In this document: positions 43,263 to 52,584 of the stretch, piece by piece | Layout of the letters: the number at the start of each line of letters is the position of its first letter | How positions within the stretch are numbered: position 1 is the stretch's first letter | Assembly: GCF_002157505.1 (NCBI RefSeq) | Contig: NZ_NFSC01000027.1 | Location: forward strand, 248,001 to 312,000 | DNA length: 64,000 nt | Origin: Arthrobacter agilis | GTDB taxonomy: Bacteria > Actinomycetota > Actinomycetes > Actinomycetales > Micrococcaceae | Direction of reading: 5' to 3' | The notes under the pieces: generated by a model | What the model was told of the DNA's origin: nothing | The model's database searches: none | What the model saw: only the letters and a program-made list of their open reading frames with translations | Program-made: the position numbers and the translations under genes

Positions 43263-43379
43263 TGCCCGGCCGGGCGGGGACTTGTCACCCGCCACTGCAA
43301 GGTCGCTCTCACCCACCGCAGCGCCGCCGGCCTCAAAGCCATCACACTCTGGCTCCAAGTATCAGGAGACACGCCCTAG
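43263..43379 (+). mobile_element. IS5-family transposase C-terminal remnant (right flank of the sugar island)
   Basis: The plus strand reads CPAGRGLVTRHCKVALTHRS, then AAGLKAITLWLQVSGDTP and TAG, the C-terminal tail of an IS5-type transposase (RGLVTRYDKxALTYR pattern). Its last 18 residues match the tail in the left remnant (21924-22089), in opposite orientation. The end inverted gives GGCGTGTCTCCTGATAC, like the left remnant's terminal repeat, and CTAG follows at 43376-43379. No start or catalytic region remains. Confidence 0.62.
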
Positions 43380-43451
43380 TCCGACCGTCCACGGTTTCCG
43401 GCCGGCTCCGGGCCGTCCGCGGGTTCCGGTGCGACAGGGCCGGAACGCAAA

Positions 43452-43475
43452 GGACCCCCTGTTTCCAGGGGGTCC
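43452..43475 (-). terminator. Terminator of tRNA-Ser(GCT)
   Basis: GGACCCCCTG (43452-43461) pairs with CAGGGGGTCC (43466-43475) around a 4-base loop; on the minus strand TTTGCGTT follows. It lies 6 bp 3' of the tRNA. Confidence 0.8.
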
Positions 43476-43480
43476 GTTCG

Positions 43481-43568
43481 CGGAGACGGGGGGATTTGAA
43501 CCCCCGGTAGGCTTTAGGCCCACACTTCATTAGCAGTGAAGCCCATTCGGCCGCTCTGGCACGTCTCC
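43481..43568 (-). tRNA. tRNA-Ser (anticodon GCT)
   Basis: An 88-base class II tRNA beginning GGAGACGTGCCAGAGCGG on the minus strand. The anticodon stem-loop CTTCA-CTGCTAA-TGAAG gives GCT, reading AGC and AGU. The variable arm is long. CCA is not encoded. It stands about 100 bp outside the right IS remnant. Confidence 0.96.
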
Positions 43569-43655
43569 ATCGGCTATCTCTAGCCTCCCAAGGTTACCCA
43601 GAAGGGGAGGGCAAGAGCAAAACGCTTGGGTCCCAGTCCCGGCCGTGCCGCGAAA

Positions 43656-43725
43656 GCACCGGCAGGACCGCGCCGGCAGGACAGCGCCGGACGGACCGGG
43701 CCGACAGGATAGCGCCGACAGAACG
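43656..43725. repeat. Five tandem 14-bp imperfect repeats
   Basis: Units GCACCGGCAGGACC, GCGCCGGCAGGACA, GCGCCGGACGGACC, GGGCCGACAGGATA and GCGCCGACAGAACG follow each other without gaps. They end 5 bp before the stop codon of the minus-strand peptidase, so they lie just 3' of that gene. No function is evident. Confidence 0.6.
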
Positions 43726-43730
43726 ATCCG

Positions 43731-45818
43731 TCAGAGCGAGCCGGTAAGTGCACGCCACAGGAACTCGAAGCTCATGGCATGCATCCTCGCCGCTTGCCGG
43801 TTGTCGGATGCGCCGGCATGTCCACCCTCCAGTGCCTCGTGGAACCAGACGTTCCGGACGCCCAGGTCCTTCATCCTCGCCGCCATCTTGCGGGCCTGCA
43901 CGGGACCCACCCGGTCGTCGCTCGTCGCCGTCCAGATGAGGGTCTTGGGATACACCACGTCGTCCCGGAGGAGGTGGTAGGGCGAGAACGTCTGCACGTA
44001 CTCCCATTCCTCGGGCTTGTCGGGGTCGCCGTACTCGGCGATCCAGGAGAACCCGGCAGACAATTTCGTGTAGCGGCGCATGTCCAGCAGGGGAACGCCG
44101 CACGAGATCGCGCCGAACAGGTGCGGGTACGTGGTGAGCATGTTGCCCACGAGCAGCCCGCCGTTGCTCCGGCCGGTGCAGCCCAGCAGCGCGGGCGAGG
44201 TGACACCCCGCTGCACCAGGTCCCCGGCGATGGCGGCGAAATCCTCGTAGGCGCGGTGGCGGTTGGAGTGCAGGGCGGCCGAATGCCACCGCGGTCCGTA
44301 CTCTCCTCCACCCCGGATGTTCGCCAGGACGTAGACGCCGTGCCTGCCGTCCTCCGTGATGCGTTCGAGCCAGCCCCGGCCGATCACGCCGCTGTAGGCG
44401 GGGGTGAGCGAGTGCTCGAACCCGCCGTAGCCGGACAGCAGGGTGGGGTTGCCGCCGTCGAGCTGCAGGTCCTTCGACGCGATCTGGAAATAGGGAACCC
44501 GAGTGCCGTCGCTCGACACCGCGAAGTGCTGCTCGACGCCGTACCGGTCCTCGTCGAAGTAGGACGGTGAGGACTTCACGGCGGTGTAGTCCCCGCCGAT
44601 GGTGCCGCGGTACAGCGTGGACGGGGTCAGGAAGCCGGTGGCCACGAGCCAGTAGTCGTCGCCGGCGTCGTCGTCCTCGTCGTCGACCGCGTACGCGTCC
44701 ACCGAGTGGAGGGGCGGGCAGGCGTCCAGGAGGTCGGCGGCCCAGTCCCTCGCCGGGTCGACGATGCGGATCTCCGAGGACACGTCGTGGAGCAGGTTGA
44801 GCAGGAGGTGGTTTCGTGTCCAGCTCCAGGACTGGAGTGACGTCGAGGCGTCCGGGGCGAAGACCGTCACGAAGGTGCGGTCCCCGTCGAGGAAGGACGC
44901 GAGGTCGATGACGAGCAGGGATCCTGCTCCGTGCGTCCTACCCGCGGTGGTCCAGTCGGTCCGGGGCCGGATGATCAGCCATTGCCGGTGCACGGAGATG
45001 CTGGCGTCCTCGGGGACCTCGATCAGGCGCCATCCGCCGTCCTGCCGCAGGTAGGTCCGGCGGGTGTAGAAGTCGATGGTGTCGACGGCGAGGTCCCGCT
45101 CGAAGCCGGGCGTGGAATCACGCAGCACGAGGGCCATCATGTGGTCCTGGTCCACCTCGAAGTACTGCTCGGCCGACGCGAGATCCCCGCCGCGCGGCAG
45201 GATCCGGACGGTGCGGGGGTAGGAGCTGGACGTCATGGAGCCGGGACCGAAATCCGTGCCGACGTACAGGGCGTCAGGGCCGGCCCAGCTGATCCGGCTC
45301 TTCGCCGTCGGGATGTCGAAGCCGCCGTCGACGAAGGCCAGTCTGCCGAGGTCGAACTCGCGGTAGCGCGTCGCGTCACCACCGTCGGGGGAGAGGACGA
45401 CGAGGACCCGTTCGTGGGGTGCACCCTCGGCCGGACGAAGGAAGAGGGCACCGGCCCACACCCACTCGGTTCCTTCCGAGGCGCTCAGCGCGTCCACGTC
45501 GAGAAGGAGTTCCCACGCGGGGTCGTCCGAGGCGTAGCTGTCCCACGTCGTACGGCGCCAGATGCCCTGCCGGTGCTCGGCGTCCCGCCAGAAGTTGTAG
45601 TAGAAGTCGCCGTGCTTGCCCACCATCGGGATGCGGTCGGTGGAGTCGAGCACCTCGAGGATGCTCCGCTCCCGCTGCTCGAAGTCAGGTGTCACGAGGG
45701 CGTCCTCGGTCAGGGCGTTCTCGGCGCGCACCCACTCGAGCTGCCGGTCGCCGTAGATGTCCTCGAGCCAGAGAAAGGGGTCGTCCGTCGTCGCGGTGGT
45801 CTCGGTCGAGTGCGTCAT
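43731..45818 (-). CDS. Prolyl oligopeptidase family serine peptidase
   Basis: A 695-residue S9A-type peptidase with an N-terminal beta-propeller (about residues 60-420) and a C-terminal alpha/beta-hydrolase domain. The nucleophile is in CTGRSNGGLLVGNM, the acid in TSDDRVGPVQARKM, and the histidine in EGGHAGASDN. PFLWLEDIYGDRQLEWVRAE at the N-terminus is the family signature. No signal peptide, so it is cytoplasmic and degrades short peptides, cutting after proline or basic residues; specificity is not settled. It is a single gene, 92 bp from the divergent flavoprotein gene. Confidence 0.92.
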   Translation of the reverse strand: MTHSTETTATTDDPFLWLEDIYGDRQLEWVRAENALTEDALVTPDFEQRERSILEVLDSTDRIPMVGKHGDFYYNFWRDAEHRQGIWRRTTWDSYASDDPAWELLLDVDALSASEGTEWVWAGALFLRPAEGAPHERVLVVLSPDGGDATRYREFDLGRLAFVDGGFDIPTAKSRISWAGPDALYVGTDFGPGSMTSSSYPRTVRILPRGGDLASAEQYFEVDQDHMMALVLRDSTPGFERDLAVDTIDFYTRRTYLRQDGGWRLIEVPEDASISVHRQWLIIRPRTDWTTAGRTHGAGSLLVIDLASFLDGDRTFVTVFAPDASTSLQSWSWTRNHLLLNLLHDVSSEIRIVDPARDWAADLLDACPPLHSVDAYAVDDEDDDAGDDYWLVATGFLTPSTLYRGTIGGDYTAVKSSPSYFDEDRYGVEQHFAVSSDGTRVPYFQIASKDLQLDGGNPTLLSGYGGFEHSLTPAYSGVIGRGWLERITEDGRHGVYVLANIRGGGEYGPRWHSAALHSNRHRAYEDFAAIAGDLVQRGVTSPALLGCTGRSNGGLLVGNMLTTYPHLFGAISCGVPLLDMRRYTKLSAGFSWIAEYGDPDKPEEWEYVQTFSPYHLLRDDVVYPKTLIWTATSDDRVGPVQARKMAARMKDLGVRNVWFHEALEGGHAGASDNRQAARMHAMSFEFLWRALTGSL

Positions 45819-45910
45819 GGGCCCATCCTATGCAGGGCGCGGGAAGCACAGCCATCGCGGAGGAGCCCCGGTCCGGCCGGGGCAGCGGCAGCGTTGGATA
45901 GTCTTGACGG

Positions 45911-47923
45911 GTGAAGAACCAGGAGGCAAGGCAGGTCGCCGTCGTCGGAGGCGGACCCCGCGGCACCTCGGTGGTGGAGCGGCTGATCGCCCGGCACAGG
46001 GCTCTCGGTGAGGCTGCTCCCGACGTCGTCATACACCTCATCGAGCCCTACGAGCCCGGTCCGGGACATATCTGGAGGACCGACCAGTCCCGGCTCTTCC
46101 TGATGAACACTCCGTCCCTCTACCCCACTGTGGTACCGGTCGGAGCCGCCGCCGGGAGTATCGCCGCAGGACCGGTGGCGGTGTCCTTCGACGAATGGCG
46201 TATGCGTGGACAGGAGGGACTCGTTCCCGGCCTCGATAACGCGGACATCGCGGAGTGCGCGAGGCTCGCCTCGAGGGACTTCCCGAGCAGGGCGCTGTAC
46301 GGGCGGTACCTCACCTGGGTGTTCGGGCAACTGGTGCGACAGGCCGGGCCCGGGGTCAGCGTGGTCCATCACCGCAAGGAAGCCGTCGGTATGGGACCGG
46401 CCGGCGACGACGCCGGTGACCACAGCGCTGATAGCGCGGCCGGGGAGAATCGAACAACGCGTAGCGGAGCTGCAGCCGGCGCTGCGCGAAACTGGCGGAT
46501 CGTCCTCGACGACGGGTCGCAGCTCGAGGTCGACGACGTCGTCCTGGCTGTCGGCCACCTCGCCGCTACCCTCACTCCCGAGCAGGAGAAGCTGCAGGAC
46601 GCTGCGGCCCGCTACGGGCTGCAGTACTGGGCGCCCGCTGTTCCGGCGGACGTCGCCTGGCACCGGCTGCCCGCCGGGAAGACGGTGCTGATCCGCGGGC
46701 TCGGGCTCAACTTCTTCGACGCGATGATTCAGCTGACGGAGGGCCGTGGGGGACGGTTCTCGCAGCGGGACGACGGTCGGCTGGACTACGAGGCGTCCGG
46801 CAGGGAGCCCCGGCTCGTCGCGGCCTCGCGGCGCGGAGTGCCCTATCGGGCGAAGGCCGAGCTCGACTCCTACATCCCGCGCAGCGTCACACTGCGCTTC
46901 TGCACACCCGACCGCGTGCTCGCATTCCGGAAGTCGGGCGTCCAGCCGGGATTCGACCACGACATCTGGCCCCTGCTGCACCGCGACGTGCTGTGGGCCT
47001 ACTACTCGACGCTCTGCCGCACGGAAGCACGGGTGCGGCCGTCTTGCAACGCATTCCTCGAGGAACTCGACGCGGCCCTTGCCCTGGAGGGCTCCGGGTG
47101 GGAAGCCGCAGCCGGTGCCGTCGTCGCGCGCCGGGTGCCGGAGGACCTGCGCCTCGACGTCGAAGCCCTCGCGCACCCGTTTGCCGGGCGCCGCTTCGAG
47201 GACGGCGAGGAGTTCGCCGCGGCCGTGCTCGCCTACCTCGACGCCGACGCCGCCGGTTCGGCTCGGGGCGAGGACGACCCGCTCAAGATGGCGATCGGCG
47301 CCATGAACGCCGGCCGATCGGTCATCAAGCAGGCGGTGGCGGACGGCGGCATCTCCGCGACGTCATGGGACGCAGAACTGCGGGGATGGTTCGAACCGCT
47401 CGTCGAGGGTCTCGCGAGCGGGCCACCACCGGTGCGCATCGCACAGCTCGCGGCGCTCGTCCGCGCGGGGATCGTGCGCTTCGTCGGGCCGAACCCGAGC
47501 TTCGGCTTCGACCCGGACGAGGGACTCTTCCGCGCCACGTCTCCCTGGGTGCACGGCGATTCGTTCTCGGGTCGCTACCTCGTGGAGGCGATGATGCCCG
47601 CCAACCGGGTCTCGACGAGCCTGTCCCCGCTCATGCGCAACCTCCTGGCCACGGGCGCTGTCCGGCCGAGGACCTCGATGGCCGAGGACGGCGTCCCGGT
47701 GACGTCAGCGGGGCTCGACGTCTCCGCTCCTCCCTACCGCGCCGTGGACCGCACCGGCAAGGAACAGGAATCACTCTTCGTGATCGGTCTCCAGCTCGCA
47801 TCGGTCCAGTGGGGAACGGCCATCGCGGCGGAGGCCGGAGCACCCCTGGAGGCCGGTGGCAGGACCCTCCTCGACGCCGACGCGATCGCGGGTGCCATCC
47901 TGACGCGGACCGTAGCCGCCTGA
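45911..47923 (+). CDS. FAD/NAD(P)-binding protein (FAD-NAD(P)-binding family, large)
   Basis: A 670-residue protein. VAVVGGGPRGTSVVERLIAR at residues 9-28 is a Rossmann fold of the FAD-NAD(P)-binding family, and GKTVLIRGLGLNFFDAMIQL in the middle is a second nucleotide-binding site. LNTPSLYPTVVP and FIGLQLASVQWGTAI-type blocks are conserved in these actinobacterial proteins. They resemble hydroxylases and siderophore-type N-monooxygenases but the reaction is unknown. A linker rich in Gly/Ala/Asp (about residues 158-190) interrupts the first domain. The GTG start lies 10 residues before the fold. A terminator follows it. Confidence 0.84.
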   Translation: MKNQEARQVAVVGGGPRGTSVVERLIARHRALGEAAPDVVIHLIEPYEPGPGHIWRTDQSRLFLMNTPSLYPTVVPVGAAAGSIAAGPVAVSFDEWRMRGQEGLVPGLDNADIAECARLASRDFPSRALYGRYLTWVFGQLVRQAGPGVSVVHHRKEAVGMGPAGDDAGDHSADSAAGENRTTRSGAAAGAARNWRIVLDDGSQLEVDDVVLAVGHLAATLTPEQEKLQDAAARYGLQYWAPAVPADVAWHRLPAGKTVLIRGLGLNFFDAMIQLTEGRGGRFSQRDDGRLDYEASGREPRLVAASRRGVPYRAKAELDSYIPRSVTLRFCTPDRVLAFRKSGVQPGFDHDIWPLLHRDVLWAYYSTLCRTEARVRPSCNAFLEELDAALALEGSGWEAAAGAVVARRVPEDLRLDVEALAHPFAGRRFEDGEEFAAAVLAYLDADAAGSARGEDDPLKMAIGAMNAGRSVIKQAVADGGISATSWDAELRGWFEPLVEGLASGPPPVRIAQLAALVRAGIVRFVGPNPSFGFDPDEGLFRATSPWVHGDSFSGRYLVEAMMPANRVSTSLSPLMRNLLATGAVRPRTSMAEDGVPVTSAGLDVSAPPYRAVDRTGKEQESLFVIGLQLASVQWGTAIAAEAGAPLEAGGRTLLDADAIAGAILTRTVAA

Positions 47924-47983
47924 CACGTCCCCTTCGGGAACCGGGCGCGGCACGGTGCTCCCGACTCCGGTCCGGTGCCGAAA

Positions 47984-48018
47984 AAGGGGACCTTCACCAT
48001 GCTGGTGAAGGTCCCCTT
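47984..48018. terminator. Bidirectional terminator
   Basis: AAGGGGACCTTCACC (47984-47998) pairs perfectly with 48004-48018 around ATGCT. A-run on the left and T on the right suit termination of both converging genes. Confidence 0.87.
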
Positions 48019-48048
48019 GATTCTGCGGGCCGGAGCCCGGCGATCTAC

Positions 48049-51000
48049 CTAGCCCTCGAGGCAGCGGTGGTAGTTCGCCAGGTGGGCACGGTAGCTCGCC
48101 CAGCTGCCGTTGTTCGCGCCCTCGGACGGCAGGGCCGGCTCGGAACAGGCGGGCTTGCCCGGCTTGATGGGCTTGCCGGGCTTCTCCGGCTTGCCCGGCT
48201 TGGGCGGTTCGACCGGAGTGATCGCTTCGACGGCGACCGGAAGGGTCACCGTCGTTCCGCTGGGTGCCGCCGTCAGGACGATGCGTCCCTGCCCGCCGGC
48301 AGTGGCCGGAACGGTGAGGTTCACCGTGGCACTCCCGCCGGTGACGGGGACGGAGTCCAGCGGCGTCGTGGTGCCACCGGCGGCCACGAAGCCGGCAGCC
48401 AGCGTGGTGTTCACCGGGCTGCCGAGCGACGTCAGGTCCAGCTTCGACACGGTGAAGGACACGGCGGCGCCTGCCTTCACGGTGGTCGGAGCGCCCTGCA
48501 CCTGAACGCTCCGACGGTCGAAGGACGGAGACAGCGGGCTGTTGGCCCGGATGTAGTCGATCCAGGCGTCCCGGTCCACCAGTCCGGAGTCGCGGGTGTC
48601 GGTCCCTTCACGGAACACCGTGAAGTTGTCGCCACCCTGCGCCAGGAAACTGAAGGTGCCGATCCTGTAGGCCCGCGCAGGGTCGAGGGGCGCGCCGTCG
48701 ATCAGGACCGAGGTGATCCTTGAGCCCCGTGCCAGCGTCGGGTCATAGGTGACGCTCACGTTGTCCGACAGTCCGAGTGCCAGGAAGGCCCTCGAGCTGC
48801 CGTCCGGCTGCCACTGCTGCTCCAGCATCGCCTTGAACTGCGCGCCGGTGAGGGTGGTGGTCCAAAGGTTGTTGACGAACGGCAGCACCGCATTCGCTTC
48901 TGCGAAGGTCACGACGCCGTCCGGTGCGTAGTAGAGCTCGTTGCGGAGCCCGCCCGGATTGACGACGCCGATCTGCGCTCCGCCACGTTCGGCGGGGGAG
49001 AGGCTGGCCCGCAGGGAGTCCGCCACGAGGTTGCCCAGCGTCGATTCGGAGGTGCGGTCGTCACGCGTGGTACCGGTGAAGGCCGTGGTGATGTCCCCGG
49101 TGACCGACCCGACGGGCCGGCTGCCGATGACCGACGCCTGCGCGATGGCCGCGTCAACGATGGTCTTGACCTCGGCGACCCTTGGGAAGGCGCCCACGAG
49201 CGCGGCGTCCGCCTCGGCGGTCCGGGCGACGTTGCGGGCCGTGTAGGACTCGACGTCCCCGGTGGCGGTGTCGACGGTCAGCGTGATCTGGCCGATGAAC
49301 TCGCCGTAGGAACCCGTCTGCAGGATCGGCCGGGTTTTCCCTGCGGCACCCGGAACGGGTGCATCCCACGCGTACTGCTTGTGCGTGTGGCCCGTGAAGA
49401 TGGCATCGACCAGGGGAGTGGTCTCCGTGACGACGCGGGCGAAGGAACCGCCGGCGGCGATCTCCTGCTCGATGGTCGCGCCCTCGACGACGCCGTCGCC
49501 GGCGCCCTCGTGGTACTCGGCGACGATGACATCGGCGAGGCCCTGATCCTCGATCTCCTGTGCGACGCGGTTGACCGCTTCCACGGGGTCGCCGAAGTCG
49601 ACGTTCGCGATGCCGCCGGGGCTGACGAGCGTCGCCGTCTCCTCGGTGGCGACGCCGATCACTGCAACGTCGACGCCGTCGACGGTGATGATCGAGTATT
49701 CATCCAGTGCGGGCTCGGCGGTGCCCTTGGCGTAGACGTTCGCACCGAGATAGGGGAAGTCCGCCGTGTCGGCGACGCGTCCCGTCAGGTCCCCGAAGCC
49801 CCTGTCGAACTCGTGGTTGCCCACGGCCGACGCCCGGAGATCCAGCGCGTCGAGGACATCGAGGGTCGGCTGATCGTCCTGCAGGGCGGAGGCGAACAGT
49901 GACGCACCGATGTTGTCACCAGCCGAGAGGAAGGCCGTCTTGTCCTCGCCGAACTCGGCGCGCAGCTTCTCGACCGTGCCCGCGAACCGGACCGTGTTGG
50001 CGTCGATCCGACCGTGGAAATCGTTGATGTTGACCAGGTTGAGCTCCGCGGTCGTGTCGGCCGGTGCGAGGTTCATGCCGACGACCACGGGATCGTGGTC
50101 GCTGGCGCGATACGGGTCGGCTACGTAGTAGTCGGTGACGTTGTTGTTGAAGCGGCTGTACTCGAGGGCGACCGACTCCACCGAGTTGATGTTCCACGTG
50201 TCCACGCCTGTGACGGTGGCGTCCGCCGCGGGCGACGCGAGGACGTGGTCGAGGGACCCGCTGAGGCCCGAGAAGACGTAGGAGTACTTGCCGTCCTTCT
50301 TGCCCTGGTCGACATACCCTGCGTCGTAGAGGACCTGCATGGGGTCCTCCATCGTGTAGGCGTTGAAGTCGCCGGTCAGAAAGACCTTGTCGGTCTTCGC
50401 CGCAGCCTTCATGGAGTCGGCGAAGCCCACGAGGGCCTGTGCCTGGGCGACGCGCGCGGCGTTCCAGGCGCCCTGGCCGTCACCGGTGTCGGCGTTGCCG
50501 CCGGAGCTCGGGCCGGAGCCCTTGGACTTGAGGTGGTTGACGATCGCGAGGAAGGTCTCCGCGTCGCTGCCGCCGACCGGCTTGAAGGCCTGTGCGAGGG
50601 GCTTGCGGGCATTCGAGAACACCACGTTGTCGTTGAGGATGACCGACTCGCCGACGGGTTCCGCGACCGCCTTCTTGTAGATCAGTGCGGTGCGGATGAA
50701 ATCCTCGTCGGCGAGGGCGGGGACGGCCGCAGGGGAGCGGACGTAGTCCCAGGTGCCGGGGGCCTTCTCGTTCAGCGCCTCGACGAGGGTGGCGAGGGCG
50801 AAGTCACGGTCCTTGCCGAACTTGGCGGAGTTCTCGACCTCCATGACGGTGACGACGTCGGCGCCGAGGCCATTGATCGCGGCGACGATCTTCGCTTCCT
50901 GGCGCTCGAGGTTCTCCTTGTTCGCGGCGCCGCGGGAATCGCAACCGCCGTCGACGGTGATCGGGTTGCCGGCGCGGTCCGTGAAGTACCTGCACCCGGT

Positions 51001-52584
51001 GAGCTCCTCACCGGTGGTGGGGAAGTAGTTCAGCACGTTGAAGGAGGCGATCTTCAGGGTGCCTCCGACCGGCTGGGGCGCGGCCGGGCGCTCGCCGGCG
51101 AACTGCACGGGCTGTGCGTCGGGGCTCGCGCCGTTCAATTCAGCGAGCGGCTGGAACTTCCAGGCGCTGTTGCGGTAGTCGAGGACCACCGGAGAGGTGA
51201 ACGCGGCGCTGTAGCCCACGCGGACCGGCTGGGACGCCGTGAGGTACGGGAGTACCTTGCCGCGGTTGGCCTGGGTGAAGAAGTTGGTCGTGGCGCCGTC
51301 GTCGAGCCGGATGCTCCGGGCCGCGTTGTCGGCGATGACCGCTGCGTTCTCCGGGGTGCCCGGACGTGCGACGTCGGTGGGCTGGAGGAGGCGCTCGGCG
51401 CCGGCCGCGAGGGTGACCTCGCCGTACTGGTTGAGCGTGTAGTTGTCGGCGACCGTGTAGGCGCCGGAGGGCTGGAAGAGCATGCCCTCGACGGCTTCAC
51501 GTGCGGCGTCGGTAGCGGGCAGCGCGATGACGGAGGCCTTGGGCTCCTCGGCCGGCTCGGTGAGCTTCGTGGTGCCGCCGGCGGGGACGGTGAGCTGCGT
51601 CAGGTTGAAGAACTCCCCGGCGGTCCCGGTGACTTCCACGTAGTCACCCACGGTGACGGATGCGACGGTGTCGGGGGAGAAGACGAAGATGGCGTCCGAC
51701 GCGGTCTGATCGGCTGCTGCCGCGCTGCCCGCGGTCTGGAGGTAGAAGCCGGCGAATCCACCCGTGGGGTATGCCGCGGTGACCTTGCCGCGCGTGGTGA
51801 CCGTTTGGCCGGAGAGCGGCGTGGCGGTCCCGGTGCCCTGGATGTCACGGATGGGGACGACCGCGCCCGGCGTCGGAGGAACCGGCGGGGTCGGGGTGGG
51901 TGTCGGTGTCGGTGTGGAGCCGGAGGTCGACGCGCTGTTCGTCGGCGTCGTGTCCTGCAGCGTGAAGTCGGCGCCGTTGTTGTCCGTGTCGGCGAAGCCG
52001 GTGCGATTGGCGGACTTCGTGCTTCCGGCACCGGGTGTCGGTGCCGCCGTGCCTTCGAACGCGTTGGCCGTGCCATAGCCCAGGGCATCGACGACACCGG
52101 GCGTGCCGACGATGCTGCCGATACGGAGGGCACCCACGGTCGCGGCCTGATCGGACAACACGAGGACGCCGCCCCCGGCGCCGGGGTTGAGGCCCGTGGC
52201 GAGGTCAGGGGTGGGCAGGGCGGACCCGGCCGTGCCGTTGGAGCCACCCTGGATCAGGAAGTAGCCCTTGGCTGGGATGGTGCCGCTGAGGGCGGTCGCA
52301 GCGGGTGTCGCGGTTGACCCCGGCGCGCGGTACTGCAGGGACCAGCCGTCGAGGCTCACCGGCGCATCGGTGGGGTTGTAGAGCTCCACGTACTTGTTGG
52401 TGAACGGCGTCCCCGCGGAGCCGCCCGAGACATAGGCCTCGTTGATGATGACGCCGTCTCCTGTGACGGACGCCGTTGCCGGTGGTGTCTCCACGGCGTT
52501 GGCTGGCAGTGCGATCATCGGTGAGGCGATCAGCCCCACCGACAGCGCCGCACCGAGCGCTCCCTTCCATGACGAATTACCCAT
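48049..52584 (-). CDS. Secreted multidomain nuclease/5'-nucleotidase (ExeM/NucH family)
   Basis: A 1511-residue exported protein. A signal peptide (to about residue 30, LPANAVETPP) precedes a lamin-tail domain (35-150). A TPTPTPTPTP linker (about 225) leads to an OB-like region and, at about 505-840, an endonuclease/exonuclease/phosphatase domain (LKIASFNVLNYF, DHDPVVVG). From about 848 a 5'-nucleotidase follows: NINDFHGR, SAGDNIG, GNHEFDRG, GHTHKQY, then its C-terminal domain (FVNNLWTTTLTGAQF, about 1240). The tail has an Ig-like domain and a Pro/Lys repeat (KPGKPEKPGKPIKPGKP) ending in two cysteines. It probably degrades external DNA and releases phosphate and nucleosides. AAGGAG lies 12 bases before the ATG. 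Confidence 0.9.
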   Translation of the reverse strand: MGNSSWKGALGAALSVGLIASPMIALPANAVETPPATASVTGDGVIINEAYVSGGSAGTPFTNKYVELYNPTDAPVSLDGWSLQYRAPGSTATPAATALSGTIPAKGYFLIQGGSNGTAGSALPTPDLATGLNPGAGGGVLVLSDQAATVGALRIGSIVGTPGVVDALGYGTANAFEGTAAPTPGAGSTKSANRTGFADTDNNGADFTLQDTTPTNSASTSGSTPTPTPTPTPPVPPTPGAVVPIRDIQGTGTATPLSGQTVTTRGKVTAAYPTGGFAGFYLQTAGSAAAADQTASDAIFVFSPDTVASVTVGDYVEVTGTAGEFFNLTQLTVPAGGTTKLTEPAEEPKASVIALPATDAAREAVEGMLFQPSGAYTVADNYTLNQYGEVTLAAGAERLLQPTDVARPGTPENAAVIADNAARSIRLDDGATTNFFTQANRGKVLPYLTASQPVRVGYSAAFTSPVVLDYRNSAWKFQPLAELNGASPDAQPVQFAGERPAAPQPVGGTLKIASFNVLNYFPTTGEELTGCRYFTDRAGNPITVDGGCDSRGAANKENLERQEAKIVAAINGLGADVVTVMEVENSAKFGKDRDFALATLVEALNEKAPGTWDYVRSPAAVPALADEDFIRTALIYKKAVAEPVGESVILNDNVVFSNARKPLAQAFKPVGGSDAETFLAIVNHLKSKGSGPSSGGNADTGDGQGAWNAARVAQAQALVGFADSMKAAAKTDKVFLTGDFNAYTMEDPMQVLYDAGYVDQGKKDGKYSYVFSGLSGSLDHVLASPAADATVTGVDTWNINSVESVALEYSRFNNNVTDYYVADPYRASDHDPVVVGMNLAPADTTAELNLVNINDFHGRIDANTVRFAGTVEKLRAEFGEDKTAFLSAGDNIGASLFASALQDDQPTLDVLDALDLRASAVGNHEFDRGFGDLTGRVADTADFPYLGANVYAKGTAEPALDEYSIITVDGVDVAVIGVATEETATLVSPGGIANVDFGDPVEAVNRVAQEIEDQGLADVIVAEYHEGAGDGVVEGATIEQEIAAGGSFARVVTETTPLVDAIFTGHTHKQYAWDAPVPGAAGKTRPILQTGSYGEFIGQITLTVDTATGDVESYTARNVARTAEADAALVGAFPRVAEVKTIVDAAIAQASVIGSRPVGSVTGDITTAFTGTTRDDRTSESTLGNLVADSLRASLSPAERGGAQIGVVNPGGLRNELYYAPDGVVTFAEANAVLPFVNNLWTTTLTGAQFKAMLEQQWQPDGSSRAFLALGLSDNVSVTYDPTLARGSRITSVLIDGAPLDPARAYRIGTFSFLAQGGDNFTVFREGTDTRDSGLVDRDAWIDYIRANSPLSPSFDRRSVQVQGAPTTVKAGAAVSFTVSKLDLTSLGSPVNTTLAAGFVAAGGTTTPLDSVPVTGGSATVNLTVPATAGGQGRIVLTAAPSGTTVTLPVAVEAITPVEPPKPGKPEKPGKPIKPGKPACSEPALPSEGANNGSWASYRAHLANYHRCLEG

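Noticed and set aside
50014-52317. A 767-codon plus-strand open frame opposite the secreted nuclease
   Set aside because: Composition is almost only Gly, Arg, Val, Asp and Glu, as expected for the complement of a GC-rich gene. No family resemblance.
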